A stretch of DNA of 64,000 nt, from assembly GCA_947561395.2 (NCBI GenBank), contig OX387186.1, positions 45,651,220 to 45,715,219 of the forward strand, written 5' to 3'. The position numbers and the translations under genes are program-made. Numbering within the stretch: position 1 is the stretch's first letter; every line of letters starts with the position of its first letter. Shown piece after piece: positions 12,364 through 25,660 of the stretch. A model generated the notes under the pieces. That model was not told where the DNA came from, ran no database searches, and saw nothing but the letters and a program-made list of their open reading frames with translations. The DNA is from Buxus sempervirens. Lineage: Eukaryota; Streptophyta; Magnoliopsida; Buxales; Buxaceae.

Positions 12364-15300
12364 TCAACAACCAGTACCATTAGAAGTTAAATTCTTAATA
12401 TGTGGCTGCTGGTGTTGCATCTTGAGTTTCATCACCCTCTCTTCAGTTGCCTTAAGCGCTTCTCCACAAATGCTTATTATCTGAAGTTCATGATAACAAG
12501 TTTATTTGTAGTTAGTAACCAACAGCAAAAGCCAACAGAAATTTTTGTTTGCACACACAGGCAAAAATACTAAAACCAAGAAATATGATCATAAAAATAT
12601 TCTTGATTTACACAAGAAATAGATTGAAAATAACTTGAAATCTCAAATATGATCATGGAAATCTTGTTTCACACTAGAAATAGGTTGAAAATAACTTCAA
12701 GTCTCATTCATTAGCAATTCTCAGCTCAATCTTGTTCCTAATCAAGTAGTCACTAAAATCTCTCTATCTATTTCTCTCTCAACTAAGGATGAACATATTT
12801 ATCCTTAGCTTACCTGATCAATTTCTTCAGAGGAGATTATTAATGGTGGAGCCAAAAAGACAATGTTATCAACAACACGAGCTAACAACCCACGGTTCTT
12901 GCACTCAGCTTGAAAATATTCTCCTATTTCTGTAATAGATCCATTAAATTGTATTGTCAGAAGGAAAAAATATAGAATAAAAACCAGGACAATATCCAAG
13001 AACATGCTTCCACATCAAAACGTAAAGATTTTGGAATAGAAACCTAAGCTATTTGAATGAAACTCACCCCATTCAGAAGGGAAGGGATCATTTGGTGATT
13101 TCTTGTCAGTGAGTTCAAGGGCAAGAAGCAAACCAATCCCTCTTATCTACATAATTAAAGGGGTTTTGCAAAAATGTGTTAAGAATAATTATATATATTG
13201 TTGGCTAAGATAATATAAAAGACCAACGGCTCAAAAGTACCTCCCCAATAATGGGGCTATCAGAGAAAGATCTCATGCCATCTAAAAACCTTGGTGAAAT
13301 TTTCTGCACTTGCTCATCAATTTTCCTTTCCCTGAGAAACAAAGAAAGAAATAGCCATTTTTTTCATTAGCTCTGTATTAAATGTTTCAGGAAACAGCAA
13401 ACAGTGACATACTTGTAAATCTTGATAGCCTCCAACGCAACTGCACAAGCTACTGGGTGTCCAGTATATGTAAATCCATGAAAAAATGAACCTAATATTT
13501 GCAAGATTAGTAAAACTGTTAATGAATTAAGTATATCTTAAAAAAAATGAATAGTTAGTCAATTTTTGAAGTTTGCCAACAACAACAAACCAAGTTTATT
13601 GCTTTGAGTGTTGATGACTTCTGTGATTTCAGGGCTTATAAGAACTGCACCGATGGGAATATATGCAGAAGATAACCCCTAAAATACCCATTAAAAAGAA
13701 AAATTTTAATTTCATTTTCTAGATATAAATTCAAATGTCCTTTACTTCAATTTTGTTTTACTATACCTTTGCTAAGGAAACAAGGTCTGGTTTAATGTTA
13801 AATTTGTTGCACCCAAACATCGATCCGAGCCTCCCAAAACCACATACAACCTAAAACACAAAGAAAAAATAAGAGAAATCCTCAGATAAGGAGCAACAAC
13901 TAAATATTATTGTTTTACATTTAAAACTATAGTATATGTGTACTTAAATACCTCATCTGCAATGAAGATGATATCATATTTTTTCAAGACAGCTTGAACC
14001 TGCATCAAATACAACATGAAATTAGAGATGAGAAACAAATCCTAGATTCATAAAAACACTAGGAATGATATTTTTTTATTAATTTATTTCAACCTTGAAT
14101 CTTGATGTTCATATAAAGTAAGTTATGTATAAACATGATAGAAAAAAATTGCCAACCTTTTCATAATAATTTGCAGGGGGGATTATCACACCTCCAGCAG
14201 CCTGGACAGGCTCAGAAATGAAAGCAGCAACCTAACGCAATGATCCATATTTGGTCAAAAGAATAGCCACCCATTTACATTCTAGTGATTTTTTTTATAA
14301 GAGTTTATCATAACAAGAGAAATTACTGTCTCTGGTCCCTCTCTAAGAATGAGATTCTCCAAATCATTTACAACTCTGGTTGTGAAGTGCTCCTCTGTTT
14401 CACCTAGAACAAATTGATTAATAAAGTTTAATCATTTGTTGACTAACAGATTAAAACAAGAGATCTCATACATTATATGGGTGAAACAGAAACCTGGTAG
14501 ATGGTGATGCCAATAATGAGGCTCTTCAATTTGTAATACAAATGGAGCTGGCAGATCAAAGCCTTCATGTAAATCTGTAAGACTGGCGAAATAAAAAAGA
14601 ACTAAGTTAAAGTTCTAGTAACCATCATGAAATCATCGCCAACTCTATTTTCAGTCCATTGGTTACATAATAACATACGCAAAATAAATTATGTTGCCAA
14701 TGTTGCTCTTTATATGTCTTACCCTGAAAGACTAGCTGATATTACAGTTGCTCCATGGTAGCTATCATTATGAAAAAGATATGTTAAATTAGAGAGATAT
14801 ATTACTTGCCAAAGTAAATGCACAGAGAAAAATTGGTTGCATAAGGAGAACAAACCTCTTTTTTGAAGATACAATTTTCTTCTTCTTTGGCCTTCCAAGT
14901 GCATTATTATAATACCAGACCAATTTTACCTGTGAGACAGTACAAGGAAGAAAGACAAATCTTATATATTTCATATTCATGCTTTTATCGATCATCCATT
15001 ATTCAACTTTCCTTTCTAGGACTCAATTTTATATTCTATACCATGAGATGAAGTAATACTTTGCTTCATAGTGACCATGCAATTTGATATCTGCTGTCTA
15101 AATTCAATGAGCAAACCTGAGTATCATTAGCATCTGAACCTCCATTTGTGAAGAAAACCTTTTCCATTTTTCTGGCTGTAAATAGATCAAGAAGTTCATT
15201 TGCAAGATCCTATAAAATTAAAATACTCATTATCATTTTGCTAAAAGTTATCTCCAACAGAAAAATAAATAGTACATGTCATGTAGATAAAAGCATCACT

Positions 15301-18300
15301 TTCCAAGCGCAACAAACTTGTATGGTTCAAAAAAATTATATGAAATGGAAGCCGTACTATGCATGGTTTACTGTGATTGGCAAAATCTCCCTACATTTCT
15401 CATCATGCCGTGAAATATCAGCGACATGCTTGCGGCATGCTGCAAAATCTAGGGAAATTACACATCTACATGGAATTTGGACGTATTTTTATTTGACATT
15501 TGGTCATTTATGGATGTGATGTATTTCATATATGATTGTACTGTGCTCTTCTACTCTTTTTATGTATTGACTTAATCAATATTTAGTGGATATGATGATG
15601 TTAGTGGATTTCCTTTGATTTTCTATATGCAATATCTATGAAATAACATATACATCACATTCTATACCTTTCCTTCTATTCTTTTGGATTTATTTCACAC
15701 CCATATATGCATTATAAATGCATTACACCAAAAAAAACCCGTTTCCCCACACTTGGGAAAGTCTAGTGAAATTTTCCCATAATTTTCTGGCAAAATTTCG
15801 TTGGAAGGATCCTTGGTATTATGTGACCAGGGATGCTATGGATAAGAAAAAAAAATTATAATGTTAGCAAGTAGAATGAAAAGAATGGTAACTCATGGAT
15901 ACCAAAGAGGGTCTAGTAGCACAATTCCAAAATACTGGGTAAAATGGCAAGGTGTTTAGTTGATCATTTGCAGCTGCAATAAGTCGAGGTTCGTCTCCAC
16001 CTGTAAAATTTAAGAGATTGTAAATACAAATGACTTACATTTCATACATACACTAGCCATGAAATTATATTTTCCATTAGCTGCTATAGAATTCTGCCAT
16101 GGTGAAAATAATTAAGAAAACTGAACAATCTTTCAATCCATTCTCTTTCCAAGTTTAGCAGTATCTCAATGGCATTTTGGTGTAAAAGAAGTGAGACACA
16201 CAAAATTTTGTCAAACATAACGGTGTATCTGTCTTCCAATACTTTGTTAGAACTTAAATACTGAAAGTTAATTTTAATTTCAGAAATCAAATTATAAAAT
16301 CCATGGCTTAGATGTGCAATTTTGCCTCTCAGAGACAGTTGAAGCCTCTTTTATGTGCAACTAGAAGATCAATGGCATTAGAGTTGAAGCCTCCAAGAGA
16401 GTTGCAATCCTAGTCTTGGATGAGTTCATGGATCTCTAAAGAGTTAAATAATAATCAAATCTAATTTTTTCTCCATATTCCTCTTAAGAACTTGATTTCA
16501 TATTTTTTATATCAGTAAATATTTTATGTTTATTAATTATAAAAATCAAGAATAAAATTACAAAACACAAAGAAAACACATGCATCATATTAAACCATCT
16601 AACTCTAATTCTATGTGCAACACCCTCATCAATATCTACGTCCTTATAAATAATTCATCCAATTGAAATCGATTATTTTTAAAAATTTACTGATCCTCAT
16701 ACATGCATAGTTTTCTATCTATTTAAGTGAAGAGATAGAAAGAGATAATGAGATAAAGCATATAGAAATCACATGAAATATTACTAACCTAAGGATGTGC
16801 AGAATACACCAGAAATTCCATCAAGAAACTTGTTGCCATTGTTATCATATACATAACAACCCTACAAATCATTTGTAAAGAACTTTTTGTATCAACAACC
16901 ATAAGGTCCAATCAGCTTTATAATAAATATAAAGAATATAAATGATTTTTATAAACTAGAATAACCATAAGCTCAAGAAAGAAACAGAGTTTGTGCGCTT
17001 TTACAGATCTTTCAATATCAAGAGCTTTACCTTAGACTTTTCAATAACAAAAGGCTCCACCATGGCAGTTTGCAAAGGAGCTGTGAATGGTGCTAGCATT
17101 CCATGCCCTTTAAACCTAAGGATTTTAGATGTTTTAGAGACAAAGGAACATAACAACTTTCTTTTAATATGAATGCCAAAGTGATGTTAAACATGATTGG
17201 TGAAATGAATGACTAAATTATTCAACTTAGAAATTCAATAAATTGTTTGAGCTTAACAAGTTTGTTGATTTTATGGAATGCTTAAACACAAAAAAGATGA
17301 AAAATAAATGAAACAAGGATAAACACAAGATTTACATGGTTTAGCAGATTGCCCATGTCCATAGGAGGATGAGAATCAATCTACCATAATCCAAAAAAAG
17401 GTTACCAAATCGGATGCGGTTTGGTTATACTGATGTGACAAATCACGTGGGGCCTATTTAGAAAAAACTCCAGCAAGAGTCCGAATCACATGCGGTTCGG
17501 TTATGCTGATGTGGCAAAATAAATTGGTAAAATAAAAAAAAGCTAAGAGACGATTTGGACGTAGATTATTAGACCAGAATCTTTGCCGTTCCGTTTATAT
17601 ATTAGTATTAGACTTGTATCAAAATATGTATGTATCATCTTCATCATCATCATTATTGTTATGGACATCCTACTCATGTAAGGTGGTTTTTAAGAGAGTA
17701 AACAGTGGGTAAACAATCACGGAAGTGGTGGCCCAATGGTCATGCGGGTTACTCACATGTGATTTAGAGGTGGATGTCTTGGGAATTGGGGTCAATGCCT
17801 GCATTGACCGTTGCACTTTCATGGTGTTGTTGTGACGGTCTAATCCCTCAACTAAGGTAGGGATGATTGGTAGATATGGCTCAATCCAAACATTCTGCAG
17901 CGGGTAGGAAGCCACTATGATCATACCCAGGGGTCGGCACATGATAGACCTTTCATCCCTTTTACTTAGCAAAAAATAAAAAAGAGTCGGTAAACCCCAA
18001 GATGGAGTACAAATACATGATTAAGAGAGAGAAGAATTCACGTACCCTTTTTCATTCTTGGGCTTTGATTCTTGTGAAGATTCTTTGTCAACACTTTTTT
18101 GTGCATAAATGGGAGTGTAAAGAATATGCTGCTGCGACTTTCCACCGCATGTAACCCGTTTCAAGTATGAACCAACCTACAAGTTAGATGGATTCAATTC
18201 CAGCATTTGGAATAGAGAAAACTAAGTTGGGTTTGATTTTTGATCAAACCGAGGCCAAACCAAATTACACTAAACCATCCAAAAAAAATAAACCAAACCA

Positions 18301-21300
18301 AAATAGAAACTGAATTTGTAGGTTTGGTTAAATTTTGTTCGGCTTTTATATTATAAATTTTCCTATTTCAGGTTAATTTGGTTCAATTTAATGAAAACCT
18401 TAAATCCACCCTAAATCAAACTCATTTAGGTTTATATTTTTCAAATTGTAATCAAACAGAAAAAAAAAACTAATTTGGAAGTGCCATGACATGTTACAAA
18501 GTGAAACAATATATATTAATTCCTCCTATTATTTGTAAAATATTTGTAAGTATTAATTCCTGTTAGAGTGACTAAAAACCATTTTGGATTTATGTTTGGA
18601 AGATCCACTACTGAAGCTATATTAATACTTAGATAATTAATAGAAAAGTCTAGATAAATGAACAAAAGATTTACATATGGTTTTTATTGATTTAAAAAAA
18701 GCATATGATAGAGTTCCAAGAGAATTAATATGGTGGACTTTGTATAAAAAATGTTTGCCAATGAAATATGTTGATGTAATGAAGGATATATATGAGGGAG
18801 CCTTAACTAAAAACTGTGGGAGGGGAGACAAATGAGGTGCCTTGGTTTATTTTATTTGCAGATGATGTAGTATTGGTGGGTCACACTATAGAAGAAGTAA
18901 ATATTAAACTAGAATTATGGAGAGACACCGTAGAATTGAAGGGTTAAAATAAGCCATGCAAAGAATAAATATATGAAATGCCTTTTTAATACAAATAACA
19001 ATATAACTAAAAAACTATTAGAATTGACAATCAAGATATACCTTTAAGTAATAAGTTCAAATATCTTGGATCAATGGTACAAAAAGATAAAGAAATTGAT
19101 GAAGATGTTGCACATAGAATTAGAGATGGTTGGCTTCAACGAAGGGGTGTTTCTAGGTTTTTGTAAGATAAGATTATTCTAGTTAAATTAAAGGGTAATT
19201 TTTTATAAGGTAACAATTAGACCAGCTATGTTGTATAGTGTAGAATGTTGGGCGGAAAAGAATCAACGTGCTCAAAAGATGAGGATACTAAAATAGACTG
19301 TGAGAAAACTAAGAAAGACTTTTTAATAAGAAATGAAGTCATTCAAAAGTGGTTAGGCATAACATACATTAGGGATGAGAATAGATTAAGATGGTTTGGT
19401 CATGTAAAGCAGAGACCTAGAGATGCACCTATAAGAAAGTGTGAGAGTATGATATTGAAGGGCCGAAATGAGTAAGAAGAAGACCTAAAAAGAGATTAGA
19501 GTATATAAAATAAGATTTACGAAAACGTATATTAATTGAAGATATGATTTTTGATAGAGCAGGATGAAAAGACAAGATTTGTATCACCGATCCCACTTTA
19601 GTCGGAACTGGCTTATGATGATGATGCTGGTTAGTAAGTGTTACATGCATCCTAGAAGTGGGTGTAAGTTATTAGTTAAGGTATAAAAGTCAATGTAGAA
19701 AAACGAAAAGGGCTTCTCGGGCAATAGATCGTGTAACTTATTAATTGGGATCAAGGATTTGCATTTCGTATGCCGGCGAAATGAGGGAAGATTTCACCGG
19801 CTAGATGAAATCTTGGGGTAAATTCTGTTTATTTATTTCTTTTTGCCCTTAGGCTTATTTAATACACAAGTGAGCTTAATATAAAATATAATAAACATAA
19901 ATAAGCTTAAAATAACACTAATTAATCACTATTTTGTAAATTAAATACACCTTCATTGAATATAAATTTTAATACAAGTCAATGAACTACAAATACAAAT
20001 AAATAAAGAGAAAAAAACACTACCCACATGATTCACATTCACATAGAGTGTCTGTGTGAAATCCTAAATTTTTAATAAATAAATAAATAAGGGATTAAAT
20101 ATGAAAATTTGGAGAGTCAATGAATTTATTTAAAATAAATTGGGACATTTATTATAAAGTCTAAAGATTTGGGGAACTTTGCATCAATCCGGAATGCATA
20201 TTTGATTTAAAATAATGAGTATAAATCTTGAAATTTTGGAAAAGATCCAACGGTTAGATATAGAATTATTATAAAAGAAAAGAGAATTTTATTCATTTCC
20301 AAATTAGCCAAAAATTAATAAATATATTAATTAAATAATTATCAGATATAAGAAATTAAATTAGACTTAAGTTGGGTTTAGTATCAATGTAAATAGCAAG
20401 ATTTATGGCTAATAACTAGGAAAAGGGCTTATTGGTAATTATACTTAATTAGGGGCCTTAAATTGGGAAATAAATGAGATTGTGGGGTGATTAGTTAATA
20501 TTTAAAAATAAGAAATGAAAATAAGACAAAAATTAATTAAATTAGGAAGATGCATGCACGGTTGGATTAGGATTCTATATTGGACATGTGGAAGAGTTGT
20601 AAGTGGAAGGGAAGGTTCCTAATTAAACTAGGTCTCTTTAGATGTAGATGTGTGGTTTAAAAGGAAAATGAGAATTGATGTTTATGGTTTTGGAACTGGT
20701 GTCTCGCAGCTAGAGAGAGAGAGAAGAATGTAATCGGTCTGTGAAGAACAAGGAAGAAGAAGAACAAAGAGAAAGAGATTAAGGGTTATTTGAGATTTCT
20801 ACCAAAAGGCAAGTAGTAACCCTTTAAAATAAAAAATTGCATTGTTTTCTTGGTTTACCAATACCAGCCGATCCAGTAAACCATGCTCACTATGTTGCCA
20901 TTACACACCTTTCTCATCATAGCCAAGACTACGAAGTCATTGTAGATGAAAGTCGTCGTCATCTTGGCATCTGTGAGTGTATCTATCACACTTGACCTAT
21001 GTAGAATACCCTCCAACATGAAGTCTATGCAATGAGCCGCACAGGAAGTCTATAACAACTGATACCTTTCCTACATCATCAATTCAGCCTTCTTGAAGGT
21101 AGCCCAATTGTGGGTCACAATCTGTACTATATTCTTCTTTCCTACCTCTTTAATGACTTCCTTCAATAGGCCAGCAATGTAATCTGCATCTGTAATCTTA
21201 TTAGATGCATCAATTGATCTCAAAAACATGCCCCAATCCTTATAAACCATAAAATTAATAATGGATAGCCCGGTCGAGCCTGTTTAGCCATTACCCATAA

Positions 21301-23873
21301 TATCCAAACTCCTCCTAGAATGGCATCAGCTCTGCAATATAGTCCCTCAACTTCTCCTCCTCATCCAGATATTTCCCCATAATATCATGTGGGGTAAGGG
21401 GTAACACTCCTCTACCGGCCTGCTAGATAGCATTAACTGTATTCTTGTAATGTTGAGAGGATCCAGGCCACATGTGCTGGAATATGATTAAATATTAAAA
21501 AAAAAACATGGAAATGAACTTCCCCATTTTCTCCCTCACATTACCTCCATTAAACATTTCTGGAAGACACCATTGCTTTGACTACTTGGGTCCCAATCCC
21601 ACCAACACCGTCATCACCAGGTCCAGTTGTCACTGCCCCTCTAAAAAAACCATGACACTCAAAATCACGTCTCTTTATCTATGTCGCCATATGCTGACGC
21701 TATTGATCTCTAGAAACAAAGAAAAATACGTTTACCTCAAAGAGGACCCTTGAAAACAAGTCCACCAAGCATAGGAAGCTTCAGAATGATATTTTCAACG
21801 TTTTTCCATGCAGATAACGGAAGAAGAACCCAAGATTTGAAAAGATAATTGAAGAGAAACGAGGGAATTTCATGTTTTGGGGGAAACTTCGAGCGAAGTG
21901 GGGGAATTTTGCTTGAAATTCCCCCTTATTCCGAGCACTTTAGTGAGTAATGTGACCACATGCCTCGCATTTCCTCCATCCGCGGCATGTGAGGGAAGAA
22001 GAGGGGGGCCGAAAGTGTGCCCCCTATTTTTGTTTTGCTCCTTGAGAGTGAAATTTTGCCGGCATGCCGAAACTGCAAACGCTGATTGAGATATATAAGT
22101 CAATATAGAAAAAAAAAAGAAGTTATTTAGGCAGAAAATGTCCAAGAATCTTCTTGGTTCATTGTATGAATAAATAGATGGCACTGTTTGTGCATCATTT
22201 TTTGTAGAGTATTTGGGTTCACATCCTTTAATGATGAGACCATTTCCTCTTATACCACTCAATGGCACCAGTGTGAAATGGATGGACTCATGTTCAGTTT
22301 CAATAAGGGGGCTTCAAACCCCAAAACACATCCCAACCAATGGTTTCATGGTATCATTGGATTCTAGGACAAGAGGAAATATACTTTATAGTGATCGCTC
22401 GGTGCAAGCAACAAAGTTTCCTCTGGTACCACTCATTTCCTCAAAGGTACCAGCGTGAAACGGATGGACATATGCCCTATTTTAGTAGGGGCCCACAACC
22501 CAAAACACATCCCAGTTGGTGGTATCATGATACCATCAGATTCTGAAACTAGAGGAAATGTGTTTGAGCAAAGTCATGTGATCAGTTCTTCTATCACTAT
22601 TTTGTCACATGCCAATTCACGGGACACGGGTAGTAGTGACAAGAAGATATTAATTCACCAATTTCCGCTCTCCTCTAATTGCAAAGGATTTCCTCCGGGA
22701 TCACTTGGTAATATAAAAATAGAAAAAAAAAATAAAAAAGATGAAAGCTACATAAAGCGTGTTAAGAAAAAAATGAAAAAGTGCAGACCATCTCCTTGTT
22801 TTTGTTTGCTTTTATTTAGTCTCAAATGATGTAACTACCACTCTTCAATTATAGAGACATCTATCTATCTATACTGTATTAAACGCGAGAAGGGCCCTTG
22901 GGAATCGTGCCTAAGATTATGCGCGACTTCCCCAAAATGCTCATTGCCTATGTTGTTTAAGTTTCAATATTATAGTCAAAAACATACCCCTTCAATCAAA
23001 ACCAGGCAGTTACAAAATCGCTTCCCTTTAGGTGCAGTACTGCACGTGCACCCTTCTATAATATAAAGAAAACAGGGCAGATTCGGGCTAGCTTGATGTT
23101 CTATGCCCGAATCGCCTCTCGGTTTTTCTCTTTTTTACAAGTTAGTTATGCTGATGACATGGGCACTAACCAAATTGAAGAGCGGAGGATTTTTCTCGAT
23201 GGGTCCACATTCATTTTCTATGCGTGCTGCCCCATAGTCCCGTTGAAAGGGAATATTATTAGTAGGCGATGTGAACATGTAGAGCAAATGGAGGCATCTA
23301 AAGACGGACGGAAGAGAAATATCTCTATAGAGAATGGGAAATTGTTTCCAGTAGCTAGCAGTAAATTTTTGCTTTCAGGGAGAGGGAGAGAGAGATGGAG
23401 AGGGAGGGAGAGAGTTCCAGGACTTTTCTTCACGATAAGAGAGATTAGTTTCTCATCTTTTGAATGTTTTCTTTACCAAAAGAAATGGTCACAAATCATG
23501 AAATCATAGAAACAGAGGCTCAGGTGGTGCTAGCTAGCATGACCTGCAACTTGAGTGCAGCAAGCCACACAACACATAATTTAGTGCAGCCCAAGGGACT
23601 GGAACTGGATCCCACAATCTGCCCCTAAATTTATATGAACACCAGAGAAGTACTCGTTCAGCTTGGGCATGGTGTACACACCGCTCTATTAAGGGCGTAT
23701 CGCCCCCCAATTACTGTACTCTTTTTAAGGGTAGTGATACCATTATGGAGCAAACCATGAAGCAGAAGAAGCAGAAGAAGAAAGAAGAAAAAAATGACAA
23801 TTTGAGGAATATTAAAGATCTGTGATTAAAATATAGAAACCTGGGTCCCGAGTAGAGGAGGCAAAGACAACAT
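12364..23873 (-). CDS. Gamma-aminobutyrate transaminase, class-III PLP aminotransferase (POP2-like)
   Basis: The assembled minus-strand exons are 23841-23873 (tentative), 18046-18176, 17031-17115, 16789-16861, 15903-16000, 15117-15209, 14856-14929, 14723-14761, 14494-14582, 14327-14403, 14157-14231, 13952-13999, 13767-13850, 13591-13678, 13413-13491, 13241-13331, 13068-13146, 12814-12923 and 12364-12480. All junctions are GT-AG and in phase, giving about 520 residues, the usual family size. Plant GABA-T converts GABA and pyruvate or glyoxylate to succinic semialdehyde and alanine or glycine in mitochondria; exons 1-2 look like a basic presequence. Landmarks: [25 protein letters not shown] (about 162-171), [29 protein letters not shown] (PLP-binding Asp about 304) and [17 protein letters not shown], with the expected Schiff-base Lys at about 333 on an exon junction. 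Oddities: [11 protein letters not shown] replaces the usual LAGLWCTALGG, and [11 protein letters not shown] replaces VAGDxIMMSPP, so this may be a diverged paralogue. Exon 1 ([11 protein letters not shown]) is inferred only from an in-phase donor. Confidence 0.9.
17690..17985 (-). mobile_element. SINE-like element in GABA-T intron 2
   Basis: The region GTGGCCCAATGGTCATGCGG resembles a pol III A box, and GGGGTCAATGCC about 90 bp later is B-box-like. The 3' part (about 17870-17985: GGCTCAATCCAAACATTCTGC, GGAAGCCACTATG) recurs at 45150-45265 and ends in an A-rich tail in both copies. This is the layout of a tRNA-derived plant SINE, read 5' to 3' on the plus strand, antisense to the host gene. 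It is not a functional tRNA, because no cloverleaf can be drawn. Strand is given relative to the host gene context; the element itself reads plus. Confidence 0.45.
18660..19640 (+). pseudogene. RTE-type LINE reverse transcriptase remnant in GABA-T intron 1
   Basis: Broken plus-strand reading frames encode reverse-transcriptase blocks in the correct order: [21 protein letters not shown] (about 18668-18725), the catalytic [15 protein letters not shown] (about 18850-18885), [17 protein letters not shown] (about 19050-19100), AMLYSVECW (about 19220-19255) and the C-terminal [19 protein letters not shown] (about 19383-19440). The last motif is typical of plant RTE non-LTR retrotransposons. Stops and frameshifts separate the blocks, and there is no endonuclease domain in view, so the copy is 5'-truncated and dead. 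Confidence 0.8.
20865..21440 (-). pseudogene. hAT transposase remnant (DUF659 region) in GABA-T intron 1
   Basis: On the minus strand, interrupted frames give [40 protein letters not shown], then [13 protein letters not shown] and [14 protein letters not shown]. This is the DUF659 core of plant hAT transposases (DASD..KDADYL..LL..VV..VG..NVVQVVTDN..CAAHCIDLMLEDI). At least two stops interrupt it, and the catalytic-type TDN reads THN. No ends of the transposon could be fixed. Confidence 0.75.
22243..22378. mobile_element. MITE copy 1, TTTCCTCT...AGAGGAAA family (about 136 bp)
   Basis: Short inverted termini TTTCCTCT and AGAGGAAA bracket a core with ACCACT, GTGTGAAATGGATGGA, AAAACACATCCCA and GGTTTCATGGTATCA. 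The same core and ends recur at 22423-22558 and 46424-46558. The function is unknown; size and termini fit a small MITE. Confidence 0.6.
22423..22558. mobile_element. MITE copy 2, TTTCCTCT...AGAGGAAA family
   Basis: Second copy, about 45 bp downstream of copy 1, with the same order of blocks (CTCTGGTACCACT, GCGTGAAACGGATGGAC, GGGGCCCACAACCC, AAAACACATCCCA, ACTAGAGGAAA). Its core has palindromic GGTATCATGATACC. Confidence 0.65.
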
Positions 23874-24075
23874 CTTCAATTTCCAAACGATCCAAAGCGC
23901 TTCAGAGCTGTTGAAACAAGTGTCTTTCCTCCTTCTTCCTGTGCTTTTAGAGAGTGTGGGTCGAAGTCGAACAAGAGCTTTCAGAAAGGAAAATTATTAT
24001 AAGGGGTGACTTTTCCGAACCAATGTCGGCAAAATTATTGAAAGGGATGACTTTTTCAAACGATAAAAAAGGTGC

Positions 24076-24436
24076 ATGGAAAAATCCTTTTCATGTCACT
24101 TTATCTTTTTAGTCCCGTTTTGCCCCTCTGCCCGACGTCAATTAATAGTTTTTTTTAAAAAGTTACTCTCTTCCCAAGGTCGACAGAGATCTCCGTTCTT
24201 CCCATCCGGCTTCTCTCCTCCTCTCCTCTCTGGCGACGATCTCCTCCATCCGGCTTTCTCTCTTCCTCTTGTCTCCGGTCTCTAATTGATCTCCCATTCC
24301 ACTAGCTGCTCCCTCACCTTCCCGTCTCTATCGACTGGAGCTTTGGATTGGAGTCGTCGCGCGCTTCTTCTGTGGCTCGAGCACAAGACATCGAAGGCAA
24401 ACATTGCATTTTGTCCTGCCATGGATTGAGTACAAG
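24076..24436 (+). other. Possible transcribed leader exon divergent from the GABA-T gene
   Basis: From about 24160 the plus strand is strongly CT-rich with repeated CATCCGGCTTTCTCTC words, like a plant 5' UTR. It ends in CTACAAG-type sequence followed by a good donor (ACAAG/GTACGC at 24436/24437). The first ATG (24421) meets a stop after two codons, so any product would be non-coding or start in a later exon not identified here. It would share the short region at 23874-24075 with GABA-T as a divergent promoter. This is weak evidence. Confidence 0.25.
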
Positions 24437-25660
24437 GTACGCTGACATTTGCGTTGTCGCATTGCCCTAATTCTTGTTAGTTCTTTGGATGCCCTAACTT
24501 CCCAAACGTGAGGGGATATTTTTTGGTTGATCTTGATCGAAATACCCCATTTTAAATTTTTTTAATGCGTAACTTCCCATGTTTTGGGAATTTTTGCCTC
24601 ATATGCCCCGTCTGCTGAATTTTGTCGGTGCCATTGTTTTGAGTTTATATCCTGGACGTTTTTATATGTAATTTCCTGCTTTGCTTCTTGGTATGGAAAA
24701 CAACAATATCTGTTATTGGTGTAGGACAAGTCATCCGAAAGGTTTGGCTTTTCTAAGTAATTTCCTCCTAAAAAAATTTATTTATTTTTTCTCCTGGTAA
24801 GTTGATTCTTGAATTCTCGGATTTGATCGGATTGTTCTACTGGTTTCATAAGTTAGCCTTGTAGTGTTGGTTCGATTTGCCGTAATTTGGGCAAACACCG
24901 CTCATGTTCAACCACCCATCCAATCCCGTCTTCACCAATTCCTCCATTTTACCATTTTCGATCATATCTCTCATTTTGCTTGGATCCGTGGAACGTAGAA
25001 AATCTAATTAGTTGAATTAGATTAATTTATCAATATCGTGTGTGTGATTTGCGCTTCCGGCGATGTGGCTCAACTGTTATGGCCGAATGGCCAATTGGAT
25101 TTAAATGCCATATGTTCCTTTTTTCAATTTTCTATTCTCAAATATACTTATTTCAGATTGTTTGAAACTAGTTGGTCGGTTCTTATCTGATCAATTTATT
25201 TTCGATACCATGCGTGCATGATGATCTCGGCTGTAGACTGTTGCTGCTGTGACCTAATAGCCCTTTGGAATTTGTCACAAACTCATGCCAATTAGATGCT
25301 TGTCAAAATGACTAAAAGTATTAGGTTTGGGCATACTGCATGTTTTCCTTATATTTGTGAAATAATTCAAATATGCATTTGATTTCATCTAATCAGTTCA
25401 TTACATTACATGTCTGACCATTTATCATCCATTGCTACAAACTCATGCCAACAATAAAAGCATTTGGTTTCTCATCCAACTTTCTGAAATCCTTCTATTC
25501 GGAAATGCAATTTCCATTATGTACTACGTCTCCTGATCTTTGACATTGTTTGACAGCTTCCACATGCCATTTCTCATGAGAGCCGTGTCTCACACATCAA
25601 AATTTATTTCATTTCTTATACTCTTGTCGAATAACTTAACTAATGTCATACTTCTATGTC
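24437..25660. other. No gene recognised
   Basis: AT-rich sequence with no supported exon, repeat boundary or RNA gene. It could be intronic if the leader at 24160-24436 is real. Confidence 0.35.

Noticed and set aside
17700-17800. tRNA gene
   Set aside because: A- and B-box-like words are present, but no acceptor, anticodon or T-arm pairing can be drawn; better read as a SINE head.
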